Assembly (NCBI GenBank): GCA_964547725.1
Contig: CAZJOO010000026.1
Span: 1 to 6,171, forward strand
Length of the DNA: 6,171 bases
Reading direction: 5' to 3'
Origin: JAAZMU01 sp964547725
Lineage (GTDB): Bacteria; Patescibacteriota; Minisyncoccia; Minisyncoccales; Minisyncoccaceae
Positions 1 to 5,650 of the stretch are shown here, in pieces; position 1 is the stretch's first letter; each line of letters opens with the position of its first letter. The notes under the pieces were generated by a model. The model had not been told where the DNA came from, searched no databases, and was given only the letters and a program-made list of their open reading frames with translations. A program made the translations under genes and the position numbers.

Positions 1-75
1 GCGGGCGTCGTATAGTGGCTATTATGCGACCTTGCCAAGGTCGAGACGGCAGTTCGATTCTGCTCGCCCGCTCCA
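1..75 (+). tRNA. tRNA-Gly (anticodon GCC), CCA encoded
   Basis: A complete cloverleaf can be folded. The 7-bp acceptor stem pairs 1-7 (GCGGGCG) with 65-71. The anticodon stem pairs 27-31 with 39-43 around loop TTGCCAA, giving anticodon GCC at 34-36 (Gly). The T stem pairs 48-52 with 60-64 around loop TTCGATT. The D stem is short and contains a G-T pair. The discriminator base is T72, and the 3' CCA is encoded at 73-75, unlike the tRNA-Leu later in the window. The gene starts at the first base of the window, so its promoter is not visible. The next coding sequence begins 24 bases downstream, so co-transcription is possible. Confidence 0.96.
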
Positions 76-98
76 ATTAATTTAAATTTTAAATCTTT

Positions 99-659
99 AT
101 GAAAATATATTGGTACGGTAAAACTTGTTTCGAAATCATTATTAACGAAAAAACCCAGGACCCGGTTTCGATTGTTATCGACCCTATTGATACTAATTTT
201 CCTAAAAAAGATACAAGTATTTTAGTTCTAACTCGTCCAGTTGAATATAATAAAAAGGAAAATGTTTTTACAATTTCTGCTGCTGGAGAATATGAAGTTA
301 AAGACGTTTATGTTAGAGGGATTCCGTTAAAAGAAGGGGGTCTTATTTTTATATTTAAAGCAGAAGGAATGAAGATTTGTCATTTAGGAGGAGTAAGTAT
401 TAATGAACTTACAGAAGAGCAATTATCTAGCATAGGGTCAATAGACGTTTTATTCATTGATGGAGGAGAAGAGGACAAGACAAAGATGATTAAGCAGATA
501 GAGCCTGCTATAGTTATCCCTATGGACTATGATGACGTAGAATTATTCTTGAAAAGAGTTGGTGCTACTGGAAAAGAGGGGGTAGATTATTACAAACCAC
601 AAAAGAAAAACTTTGACGAACTAGAAGAAGTGGAAGTTATTGTTTTGAATAAAAAATAG
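99..659 (+). CDS. Degenerate metallo-beta-lactamase-fold protein (COG2220/UlaG-like), probably non-catalytic
   Basis: This 186-residue protein resembles the short MBL-fold 'Zn-dependent hydrolase' family. Recognisable landmarks in order are the opening WYGKTCF (5-11; family form WYGHSCF), an IDP strand (27-29), a GEYEV turn (63-67), CHLGG (94-98; family form CHLGD) and IPMDY (140-144; family form IPMHY). The metal-binding HxHxDH motif expected after the fourth strand is absent: residues 45-50 read TRPVEY. The usual His at residue 8 is Lys and the late His at 143 is Asp, so only His95 of the typical ligand set remains. The frame is intact and the fold landmarks persist, so this looks like a retained pseudoenzyme rather than a decayed gene. 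It lies 24 bases after tRNA-Gly and 6 bases before gyrA, probably co-transcribed. No Shine-Dalgarno precedes the ATG. The family call is moderately sure; the cellular role is unknown. Confidence 0.75.
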   Translation: MKIYWYGKTCFEIIINEKTQDPVSIVIDPIDTNFPKKDTSILVLTRPVEYNKKENVFTISAAGEYEVKDVYVRGIPLKEGGLIFIFKAEGMKICHLGGVSINELTEEQLSSIGSIDVLFIDGGEEDKTKMIKQIEPAIVIPMDYDDVELFLKRVGATGKEGVDYYKPQKKNFDELEEVEVIVLNKK

Positions 660-665
660 TAAACT

Positions 666-3122
666 ATGAAAGAAGAAAAACCAGAAGAACAATTAAATAA
701 TATTGGAGAAGTAAGAGGTGTTGAGATAGGTAAAGAGATGAGAGAGAGCTATCTTGATTATGCCATGTCTGTTATTGTTTCTCGTGCACTTCCTGATGTA
801 AGAGATGGAATGAAGCCAGTGCAGAGAAGAATTCTTTTTGCTATGCATGGAATGGGGGCTAGGCATGATGCCAAGTTTAGAAAATCAGCCGCTGTTACTG
901 GAGACGTTTTAGGAAAATACCATCCACATGGAGATTCTTCTGTTTATGGAGCTTTAGTTAGAATGGCTCAAACATTTTCTTTGAGATATCCTTTAGTTAA
1001 AGGTCAAGGAAACTTTGGTTCTATTGATGGAGATCCACCAGCAGCACAAAGGTACACTGAATGTAGGTTATCAAAAATAGGAGAAGAAATGTTAAAGGAT
1101 ATTGATAAAGATACGGTAGACATGATGGATAATTATGATGCTACCAGACAAGAACCTAAAGTATTGCCTGCTCCGATACCTAACTTACTTTTAAATGGAG
1201 CTACCGGTATTGCTGTAGGAATGGCTACAAACATTCCACCACACAACTTGAATGAAGTTTGTGATGCTTTGATTTACTTAGTTGATAACAGAGAGGCTGA
1301 ACCAGTAGAAATATTTAAATTTATCAAAGGACCAGATTTTCCTACTAGAGGAATTATTTTTGACGAACAAGCTATTCAATCTGCATATTTACAAGGAAAA
1401 GGTTCTTTTATTGCTAGAGGAAAAGTTGATATTATAGAAAGAGAGAAGGGCGGAGCCCAACTAATAGTTTCAGAAATCCCTTACCAAGTTGATAAGTCAA
1501 TTTTAATTACTACTTTTGCTAATTTAGTACAGACAAAAAGAATAGAAGGAATAAGAGATATTATTGATGAGTCTGATAAGGATGGATTAAGAATTGTGAT
1601 TGATCTTCAAAAAGGAATCATTCCAAAGAAAGTTCTTAACTTTTTATACAAATTCTCTGACCTTCAAAAAACATATCATTTAAATATGATTGCTCTTGTA
1701 AACGGAATCGAGCCAAGAGTTTTAGGACTTAAGGAAGTTTTAGAAGAATATTTAAAACACAGAATAGAGGTTCTTGTAAGAAGAACAAATTTTAATTTAA
1801 TTAAAGCTAAAGAAAGAGCTCATATTTTAGAAGGATTAATTATTGCTTTAGATAGAATAGATGAGGTTATTGAAACAATTAGAGGCTCTAAAACAAAAGA
1901 GGAGGCAAGAGACAATTTAGTGAAGAAATTTGAGTTATCAATTCTTCAAGCAGAAGCTATTCTTGAAATTAAATTACACCAATTAGCAAAACTTGAAAAG
2001 AAAAATACAGAAGACGAGCTTAAGGAACTTTTGAAGACTATTAGCGGATACGAACTAATCTTAAGAAGTGAAGAAAAGCAAAGAGAGGTTATTAAAGAAG
2101 AACTTACAAAGGTTAAAGAAGAATACGGAGACGAAAGAAGAACCGTTGTTATTCCAGGAAAAGCAGGAGAAATTTCTATTGAGGATTTAGTTCCCGAAGA
2201 AGAAACAATCATTACTTTAACTAAAGGAGGATACATTAAGAGAATGGATCCTGATGAGTATAAAAAACAAAAGAGAGGAGGTATTGGCTCTGTAGGAATG
2301 AAGACTAGGGAAGAGGATGAAATAGAACACTTCTTGAGTGTTAACACTCACGACACTTTATTCTTTTTCACTGATTCAGGAAAAGTTTTCAGAACAAAGG
2401 TATATGATGTTCCAGAAGGATTAAGAGCAAACAAAGGAAAAGGAATTATGAACTTTCTTGAAATAGCTCCTAGTGATAAAATACTATCAATCCTTGCTTT
2501 GAATAAAAATGATGATGCTAATGGTTATTTGATGATGGCTACTGAAAAAGGAGTAGTTAAGAAAACAAAACTAAAAGACTTTGAAAACGTTAGAAAGAGT
2601 GGGTTAATTGCTATGAGTCTTAAACCTGGAGATACTTTATGTGAAGTAAAGAGAATAAACGATGACGATGATGTTTTATTGGCTACTGAAAAAGGAATGT
2701 CAATTAAATTCAAGGACTCTGACGTAAGACCAATGGGACGTCAAGCTTCAGGAATCAGAGGTATTAGACTTAGAGCTGATGATAAGGTTGTTGGAGTTAT
2801 TGTTGTTTCAAAAGAAATTCAAGACGCAGGAGTATTGGTTTTATCTGAACATGGATATGGTAAGATTACTCAAATCTCTGATTACAAAGTTCAAAAGAGA
2901 GGAGGAACAGGTATTAAAATATCTAAAGTTACTGCTAAGACTGGAGCTATAGTTAAACCACAAATTATTCAAAACCAAGAAGATTTAATTGTTATTTCTC
3001 AAAAAGGACAAACAATTAGAACTAAGATTTCAAGTATCCCTAAGTTAGGTCGTGACACTCAGGGAGTTAAAATAATGAAATTAAGAGACGGAGACAAAGT
3101 TGTCTCTGCCACAACACTATGA
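666..3122 (+). CDS. gyrA: DNA gyrase subunit A
   Basis: This is the 818-residue breakage-reunion subunit of DNA gyrase, which acts with GyrB (not in this window) to introduce negative supercoils. The N-terminal winged-helix domain contains PVQRRILFAM (51-60), the HPHGDS segment (86-91) and the catalytic Arg-Tyr at 129-130 within RYTE. Y130 matches E. coli Tyr122, an offset of 8. The tower and coiled-coil region follows to about residue 500. The C-terminal beta-pinwheel runs from about 510 to the end. It has two GyrA-box-like motifs, QKRGGIG (535-541) and QKRGGTG (743-749), each with a non-basic residue at the sixth position. The protein ends at the last blade without the acidic tail seen in some homologues. 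In the quinolone-determining region, E. coli Ser83 is Ser91, Ala84 is Ser92, and Asp87 is Gly95. The TGA stop overlaps the next ATG as ATGA. ParC is an alternative, but the pinwheel and boxes favour GyrA. Confidence 0.97.
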   Translation: MKEEKPEEQLNNIGEVRGVEIGKEMRESYLDYAMSVIVSRALPDVRDGMKPVQRRILFAMHGMGARHDAKFRKSAAVTGDVLGKYHPHGDSSVYGALVRMAQTFSLRYPLVKGQGNFGSIDGDPPAAQRYTECRLSKIGEEMLKDIDKDTVDMMDNYDATRQEPKVLPAPIPNLLLNGATGIAVGMATNIPPHNLNEVCDALIYLVDNREAEPVEIFKFIKGPDFPTRGIIFDEQAIQSAYLQGKGSFIARGKVDIIEREKGGAQLIVSEIPYQVDKSILITTFANLVQTKRIEGIRDIIDESDKDGLRIVIDLQKGIIPKKVLNFLYKFSDLQKTYHLNMIALVNGIEPRVLGLKEVLEEYLKHRIEVLVRRTNFNLIKAKERAHILEGLIIALDRIDEVIETIRGSKTKEEARDNLVKKFELSILQAEAILEIKLHQLAKLEKKNTEDELKELLKTISGYELILRSEEKQREVIKEELTKVKEEYGDERRTVVIPGKAGEISIEDLVPEEETIITLTKGGYIKRMDPDEYKKQKRGGIGSVGMKTREEDEIEHFLSVNTHDTLFFFTDSGKVFRTKVYDVPEGLRANKGKGIMNFLEIAPSDKILSILALNKNDDANGYLMMATEKGVVKKTKLKDFENVRKSGLIAMSLKPGDTLCEVKRINDDDDVLLATEKGMSIKFKDSDVRPMGRQASGIRGIRLRADDKVVGVIVVSKEIQDAGVLVLSEHGYGKITQISDYKVQKRGGTGIKISKVTAKTGAIVKPQIIQNQEDLIVISQKGQTIRTKISSIPKLGRDTQGVKIMKLRDGDKVVSATTL

Positions 3123-3640
3123 TGCCAAACTTTTTAAATCCAAAGCAAATTATCGATAGTTTATCTTTTCTAAAAACTAACATGATTGCTCTTGATATTG
3201 GTTCTGGTTCGGGTGGTTGGACAATACCACTTGCGAAAAAGCTCGAAAACGGAAAAGTCTATGCCTTAGACATTAAAGAAGAGGCTTTATCAGCCCTTAG
3301 GAGCAAGCTAGACAGCGAAAGAATCTATAACGTTGAACTTCTATTGGCAGATATCGAAAAAGGTGTTAAAATGGTAGATAATAAGATTGATTTTGTTATT
3401 TTATCAAATACTTTGTTTTCATTAAACGAAAAAAACAAGGTTTTTGAAGAAATTAAAAGAGTTTTAAGAGAAGACGGTTATTTGCTTATTATTGATTGGA
3501 AAAAGGTTAATAATATCGGACCTCAAATTAAAGCAGTATCAATAGAAGAAATAAAACAAATAGCAGAAGGATTAAATTTAAAGCTAGAACAAGAATTAGA
3601 TTTAGGTAATTATCATTTTGCATTAATTTTTAAGAAATGA
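3119..3640 (+). CDS. Small class I SAM-dependent methyltransferase, substrate unknown
   Basis: This 173-residue protein has a single Rossmann-like methyltransferase domain of the Methyltransf_11/31 (UbiE-like) type. Motif I is LDIGSGSGG (25-33), the glycine loop that binds S-adenosylmethionine. The acidic end of strand 2 is ALDIK with Asp51, which should contact the ribose. LLLADIE (74-80) supplies Asp78 near the adenine. DFVILSNTLFSL (91-102) is the motif IV region, and a VLREDGYLLIIDWKK stretch (115-129) forms the late strand. No extra substrate domain, signal peptide or membrane segment is visible, so it should be cytosolic. It begins inside the last codons of gyrA and ends inside the start of the pilin gene, both as ATGA, suggesting translational coupling. 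A second in-frame ATG lies at 3122 and could equally be the start. The substrate cannot be read from sequence; protein, small-molecule or RNA methylation are all open. Confidence 0.88.
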   Translation: MMPNFLNPKQIIDSLSFLKTNMIALDIGSGSGGWTIPLAKKLENGKVYALDIKEEALSALRSKLDSERIYNVELLLADIEKGVKMVDNKIDFVILSNTLFSLNEKNKVFEEIKRVLREDGYLLIIDWKKVNNIGPQIKAVSIEEIKQIAEGLNLKLEQELDLGNYHFALIFKK

Positions 3641-4344
3641 ATAAAAACAAGATAGTAATATTTTTAGTCAGTATCTTTTTTTTAACAGGAGTTAATGTTT
3701 TTGCTGCTTGCGAAACAAATAAATCTTATACCTATAATGAGTTTCCAACTTATTGTTCGACAGGATGTCCTTCTGGGACTAAGAAATGTGATGAAAACCA
3801 TTCATATTATGTTTGTAGAACAAAATGTTATTGTGAAATTGGGACATATTATAGTGCTTTTGACAATCCTTGCAATTGTCCTTCAGGAACAGAAAAATGT
3901 TATCCAGAATCTTTAGGAGATCAGAAATTCTATTGCAGTCAAACTGGTTGTGGAACTGCTTCATCGACACCAAAAACTTCTGTTTCAACTGACACTAGTA
4001 GCACAACTCCTACCACGGGAACAACCTCTACAACAGGAACAACTCCAACTAGTTATTCGACTATTGTTGGAGAAACTACAATAGAGGGAGGAACTTTACC
4101 AAACCCAGTTAAGTGGAGCACATTTTCAGAACTTATAGATGCGATTGCGAACTGGCTATTAACTATCGGATTAGTATTAGCGCCCCTTATGTTTGTTATT
4201 GGTGGAGTAATGTTTGCAACTGCTTATGGAAATGCCTCAAAAATACAAAGTGCAAAAAGTTTAATGATTTATACAGGAATTGGAATATTAGTAGTATTAT
4301 TAGCAAAATCTTTAGTCGAAGTATTAAAAGGGTTTATTGGTTAA
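3637..4344 (+). CDS. Secreted cysteine-rich protein with C-terminal T4SS-pilin-like domain
   Basis: This 235-residue protein has a four-part layout. Residues 1-24 form a signal peptide ending VFAA. Residues 25-105 hold twelve cysteines (25, 40, 44, 51, 60, 64, 66, 79, 81, 88, 100, 105) in two tandem repeats of the pattern CPSGTxKC...YxC...C (44-64 and 81-105). Residues 106-150 are a Thr/Ser-rich linker containing TTGTTS then TTGTTP. The C-terminal 75 residues form a two-helix pilin domain: helix 1 about 172-192, a short loop with N199 to K207, and helix 2 about 210-229 with IGILVVLLAK. The helix-loop-helix matches the next two gene products and resembles VirB2/TrbC-like T4SS_pilin proteins, whose two ends face outside and whose loop faces the cytoplasm. 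The ectodomain would therefore be displayed at the surface, possibly disulfide-bonded, as an adhesin-like or minor pilin; that role is inference. The start overlaps the methyltransferase stop. Confidence 0.82.
   Translation: MNKNKIVIFLVSIFFLTGVNVFAACETNKSYTYNEFPTYCSTGCPSGTKKCDENHSYYVCRTKCYCEIGTYYSAFDNPCNCPSGTEKCYPESLGDQKFYCSQTGCGTASSTPKTSVSTDTSSTTPTTGTTSTTGTTPTSYSTIVGETTIEGGTLPNPVKWSTFSELIDAIANWLLTIGLVLAPLMFVIGGVMFATAYGNASKIQSAKSLMIYTGIGILVVLLAKSLVEVLKGFIG
4012..4047 (+). repeat. Two-copy 18-bp tandem repeat encoding the Thr-rich stalk
   Basis: Two adjacent 18-base units (4012-4029 and 4030-4047) encode TTGTTS and TTGTTP, residues 126-137 of the cysteine-rich pilin-like protein. The units differ mostly at third codon positions, plus the last codon. 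They lie in a wider Thr/Ser-rich linker between the ectodomain and the membrane domain. In-frame 18-base units could let stalk length vary without breaking the frame, but with only two diverged copies this is speculative. Confidence 0.6.
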
Positions 4345-4351
4345 TAAAAAT

Positions 4352-4654
4352 ATGAATAACAAAATAAAGGGAGCAGGATTATTAGCAATTGCAACAGTTT
4401 TACCATCAACAATTATTTTTGCGGATGCAGTAACTGATACAATAAAAAATATTGTTACTTGGATTTCAACAGTTGGTGGATCGCTTGCAGTACTTGCTAT
4501 TGTTATCGCGGGAGTGTATATGATAAACTCTCAAGACAATGCAAGTAATGTTGAGAACGCAAGAGCAATAATTAAGTGGGCAATAATAGGTCTTATAATA
4601 ATTTTAATGGCTAACGCTTTGGCAAACATTGTAAACGGTTTAGTCGCTAAATAA
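4352..4654 (+). CDS. Minimal T4SS-pilin-like protein (VirB2/TrbC-like)
   Basis: This 100-residue protein is the bare form of the pilin domain. It has a signal peptide (about 1-26, positive MNNKIK start, hydrophobic core, ending FADA), transmembrane helix 1 (about 38-58), a polar loop NSQDNASNVENARA (59-72), and helix 2 (about 74-92) with IIGLIIILMAN, matching the IGxxxxLLAK motif of its neighbours. It has no cysteine. After signal cleavage about 75 residues would remain, a size typical of VirB2-type pilins, so it is the best candidate for the major pilus subunit; that assignment is inference. I chose the ATG at 4352 because an in-frame TTG at 4337 would add five residues overlapping the upstream stop, and the ATG gives a normal signal peptide. 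It starts 7 bases after the previous stop. No Shine-Dalgarno is visible. Confidence 0.82.
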   Translation: MNNKIKGAGLLAIATVLPSTIIFADAVTDTIKNIVTWISTVGGSLAVLAIVIAGVYMINSQDNASNVENARAIIKWAIIGLIIILMANALANIVNGLVAK

Positions 4655-4666
4655 AAAAGGTCGTTA

Positions 4667-4672
4667 TATAAT
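4667..4672 (+). promoter_or_regulatory. Possible -10 element for the third pilin gene
   Basis: TATAAT occurs within the 35-base gap between the second and third pilin genes. It matches the sigma-70 -10 consensus exactly, but no convincing -35 hexamer sits about 17 bases upstream. A transcript from here would have a leader of only about 10 bases before the ATG at 4690. In so AT-rich a gap a chance match is quite likely. Confidence 0.3.
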
Positions 4673-4689
4673 AAATTAAATTAAAAAAT

Positions 4690-5115
4690 ATGAATTTCAA
4701 AAAAATATTCGCCACATTAGCAGTAGCAGCAATTATAATTCCAAGCGGTTTCGCTTTAGCTGAAGGAAGTTGCCGTATAACAAATTCTGATCGTTTATCT
4801 GGTTTTCAAAACGAAGGATTATATTGTTCTTCAACTTGTAACTTTGTAACCGACCCTATGAATAGTGCTTATGGAGATTGTGGAACTTGTTGTCTTTTAA
4901 ATACAGTTTACAATATAGTTGATTGGGCTTTCCTTGCTATAATGGCTATCGCTGTTGTTATGATTATTTGGGGTGCTATTGATTACTTAACATCTGCAGG
5001 AGATACAGACAAACTAAAAACCGCAAATCAAAAGATTTTATATGCTGCAATTGGTATCGTAATTGCCCTTTTAGCAAAAGCAGTTCCAAGTATCGTCTTG
5101 TCAATAATGCGATAA
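4690..5115 (+). CDS. T4SS-pilin-like protein with short six-cysteine ectodomain
   Basis: This 141-residue protein has a clear signal peptide (MNFKK start, hydrophobic core, cleavage expected after FALA at 24). An ectodomain of about 50 residues follows with six cysteines (28, 46, 50, 64, 67, 68), including a CGTCC cluster at 64-68. The pilin-type pair of helices comes next: helix 1 about 79-97, a charged loop SAGDTDKLKTANQK (102-115), and helix 2 about 117-136 with IGIVIALLAK. The GD-loop plus LLAK signature is the same as in the two upstream genes, so the three are paralogues. It differs from the 235-residue paralogue in having a shorter ectodomain and no Thr-rich stalk. It is probably surface-exposed, as a variant pilin or pilus-associated subunit. 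It lies 35 bases after the second pilin and is followed by a hairpin at 5141-5164. Confidence 0.82.
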   Translation: MNFKKIFATLAVAAIIIPSGFALAEGSCRITNSDRLSGFQNEGLYCSSTCNFVTDPMNSAYGDCGTCCLLNTVYNIVDWAFLAIMAIAVVMIIWGAIDYLTSAGDTDKLKTANQKILYAAIGIVIALLAKAVPSIVLSIMR

Positions 5116-5140
5116 TGTGTTAAATATAGCTTATTCATAT

Positions 5141-5164
5141 CAAAGACCCTAAATAGGGTCTTTG
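5141..5164 (+). terminator. Perfect inverted repeat; candidate terminator or tRNA-processing hairpin
   Basis: CAAAGACCCTA (5141-5151) is perfectly complementary to TAGGGTCTTTG (5154-5164), giving a 9-bp stem with a 6-base loop or up to 11 bp on paper. The GACCC/GGGTC core followed by TTT resembles an intrinsic terminator for the pilin operon, but the downstream T-run is only three bases before GTATG. It ends 7 bases before tRNA-Leu, leaving no room for a tRNA promoter between them, so a leaky terminator or a processing signal is also possible. Confidence 0.6.
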
Positions 5165-5171
5165 TATGTAA

Positions 5172-5253
5172 GCCGAGATGGTGGAATTGGCAGACACGTA
5201 TGCCTTAGGAGCATATGCCTTCGGGTGTGAGGGTTCGACTCCCTCTCTCGGCA
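5172..5253 (+). tRNA. tRNA-Leu (anticodon TAG), CCA not encoded
   Basis: A complete class II tRNA can be folded. The acceptor stem pairs 5172-5178 (GCCGAGA) with 5246-5252. The D stem pairs GTG 5181-5183 with CAC 5195-5197. The anticodon stem pairs 5199-5203 with 5211-5215 around CTTAGGA, giving anticodon TAG at 5206-5208 (Leu, reading CTN codons). A short variable arm is capped by a C(TTCG)G loop. The T stem pairs 5229-5233 with 5241-5245. The discriminator is A5253, followed by CAA, so CCA must be added after transcription. Confidence 0.96.
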
Positions 5254-5254
5254 C

Positions 5255-5285
5255 AAATAAAAACGGCTTAATGCCGTTTTATTTT
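5255..5285. terminator. Bidirectional intrinsic terminator between tRNA-Leu and hsp20
   Basis: The core stem pairs AAAACGGC (5260-5267) with GCCGTTTT (5273-5280) around a 5-base TTAAT loop, and A/T flanks extend it. On the + strand it is followed by TTTT-rich sequence and would end tRNA-Leu. On the minus strand the hairpin is followed by TTTTTATTT and would end hsp20. The hsp20 stop codon (5281-5279) lies inside one arm, so the hairpin forms right at the end of translation. Confidence 0.85.
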
Positions 5286-5650
5286 ATTTGTATTTTTTGA
5301 GAATCTCCGTTTTCTTTTGGAAGTCTGATAATCAGCAGTCCATTTTTCATTTTCGCTTTTATTTGAGTGGTGTCTACTTCTTTAGGAAGAATGATTTCTT
5401 TTTCAAAAGGACCAAAAAAACATTCTTTTACAAAATAGTTTTTTTCTTTATCTGATTCTGCTGGGTCTTTTCTTTCTCCTTTAATTATTAAAATATCTTG
5501 TTCAAGGGAAATATCTAATTCTTCGGCTGTTACTCCAGCAATGGCTGATTCAACAACAACCTCTTTTTCGGTTTCGTAAACATCAACTACTAATTCTCCA
5601 GCGTCACTATTCTCCTCGAATTTTATTTGTTGGTTTTCTTCTTTTTTCAT
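5279..5650 (-). CDS. Small heat-shock protein, Hsp20/alpha-crystallin family
   Basis: This 123-residue ATP-independent holdase chaperone binds unfolding proteins and hands them to refolding systems. A short charged N-terminal arm (1-17) precedes an alpha-crystallin domain at about 18-112, starting GELVVDVYE. The domain contains VVVESAIAGV (31-40), the CFFGPFEKEIILPKEVD segment (77-93) and the family hallmark KNGLLIIRLPK (102-112). The C-terminal IxI motif, which docks neighbouring dimers into oligomers, is IQI at 120-122. The N-terminal arm is short compared with many homologues, which might limit oligomer size. The ATG overlaps the stop of the upstream protease gene as ATGA, so expression probably follows that gene. 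No heat-shock operator or separate promoter is visible within the overlapping junction. Confidence 0.95.
   Translation of the reverse strand: MKKEENQQIKFEENSDAGELVVDVYETEKEVVVESAIAGVTAEELDISLEQDILIIKGERKDPAESDKEKNYFVKECFFGPFEKEIILPKEVDTTQIKAKMKNGLLIIRLPKENGDSQKIQIK

Noticed and set aside
99..659. Calling the MBL-like gene a pseudogene
   Set aside because: The frame is intact, its length is normal for a short MBL-fold protein, and the fold landmarks remain, so only catalysis appears lost.
1946..2713. Minus-strand open frames of 133 and 62 codons within gyrA
   Set aside because: They lie opposite well-conserved gyrA sequence and give Ser/Phe/Leu-rich translations typical of antisense shadows, with no recognisable domain.
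3119..3640. TGA read as an amino acid, as in Gracilibacteria
   Set aside because: TGA ends gyrA, the methyltransferase and the PrsW-like gene exactly at family-expected ends and in ATGA overlaps, and no TGA occurs within the genes.
3700..3711. Lipobox at VFAAC making the long pilin a lipoprotein
   Set aside because: Phe at -3 is a poor lipobox residue, and using Cys25 for lipid would leave eleven cysteines in a domain that looks disulfide-paired; not excluded, but weaker than ordinary signal cleavage.
3695..3988. Alternative-frame open stretches on both strands within the cysteine-rich pilin gene
   Set aside because: They overlap a gene with a clear signal peptide and repeat structure and show no domain of their own.
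4113..4355. Open frame of 80 codons across the pilin membrane region
   Set aside because: It is an out-of-frame shadow of the pilin helices; the translation has no coherent features.
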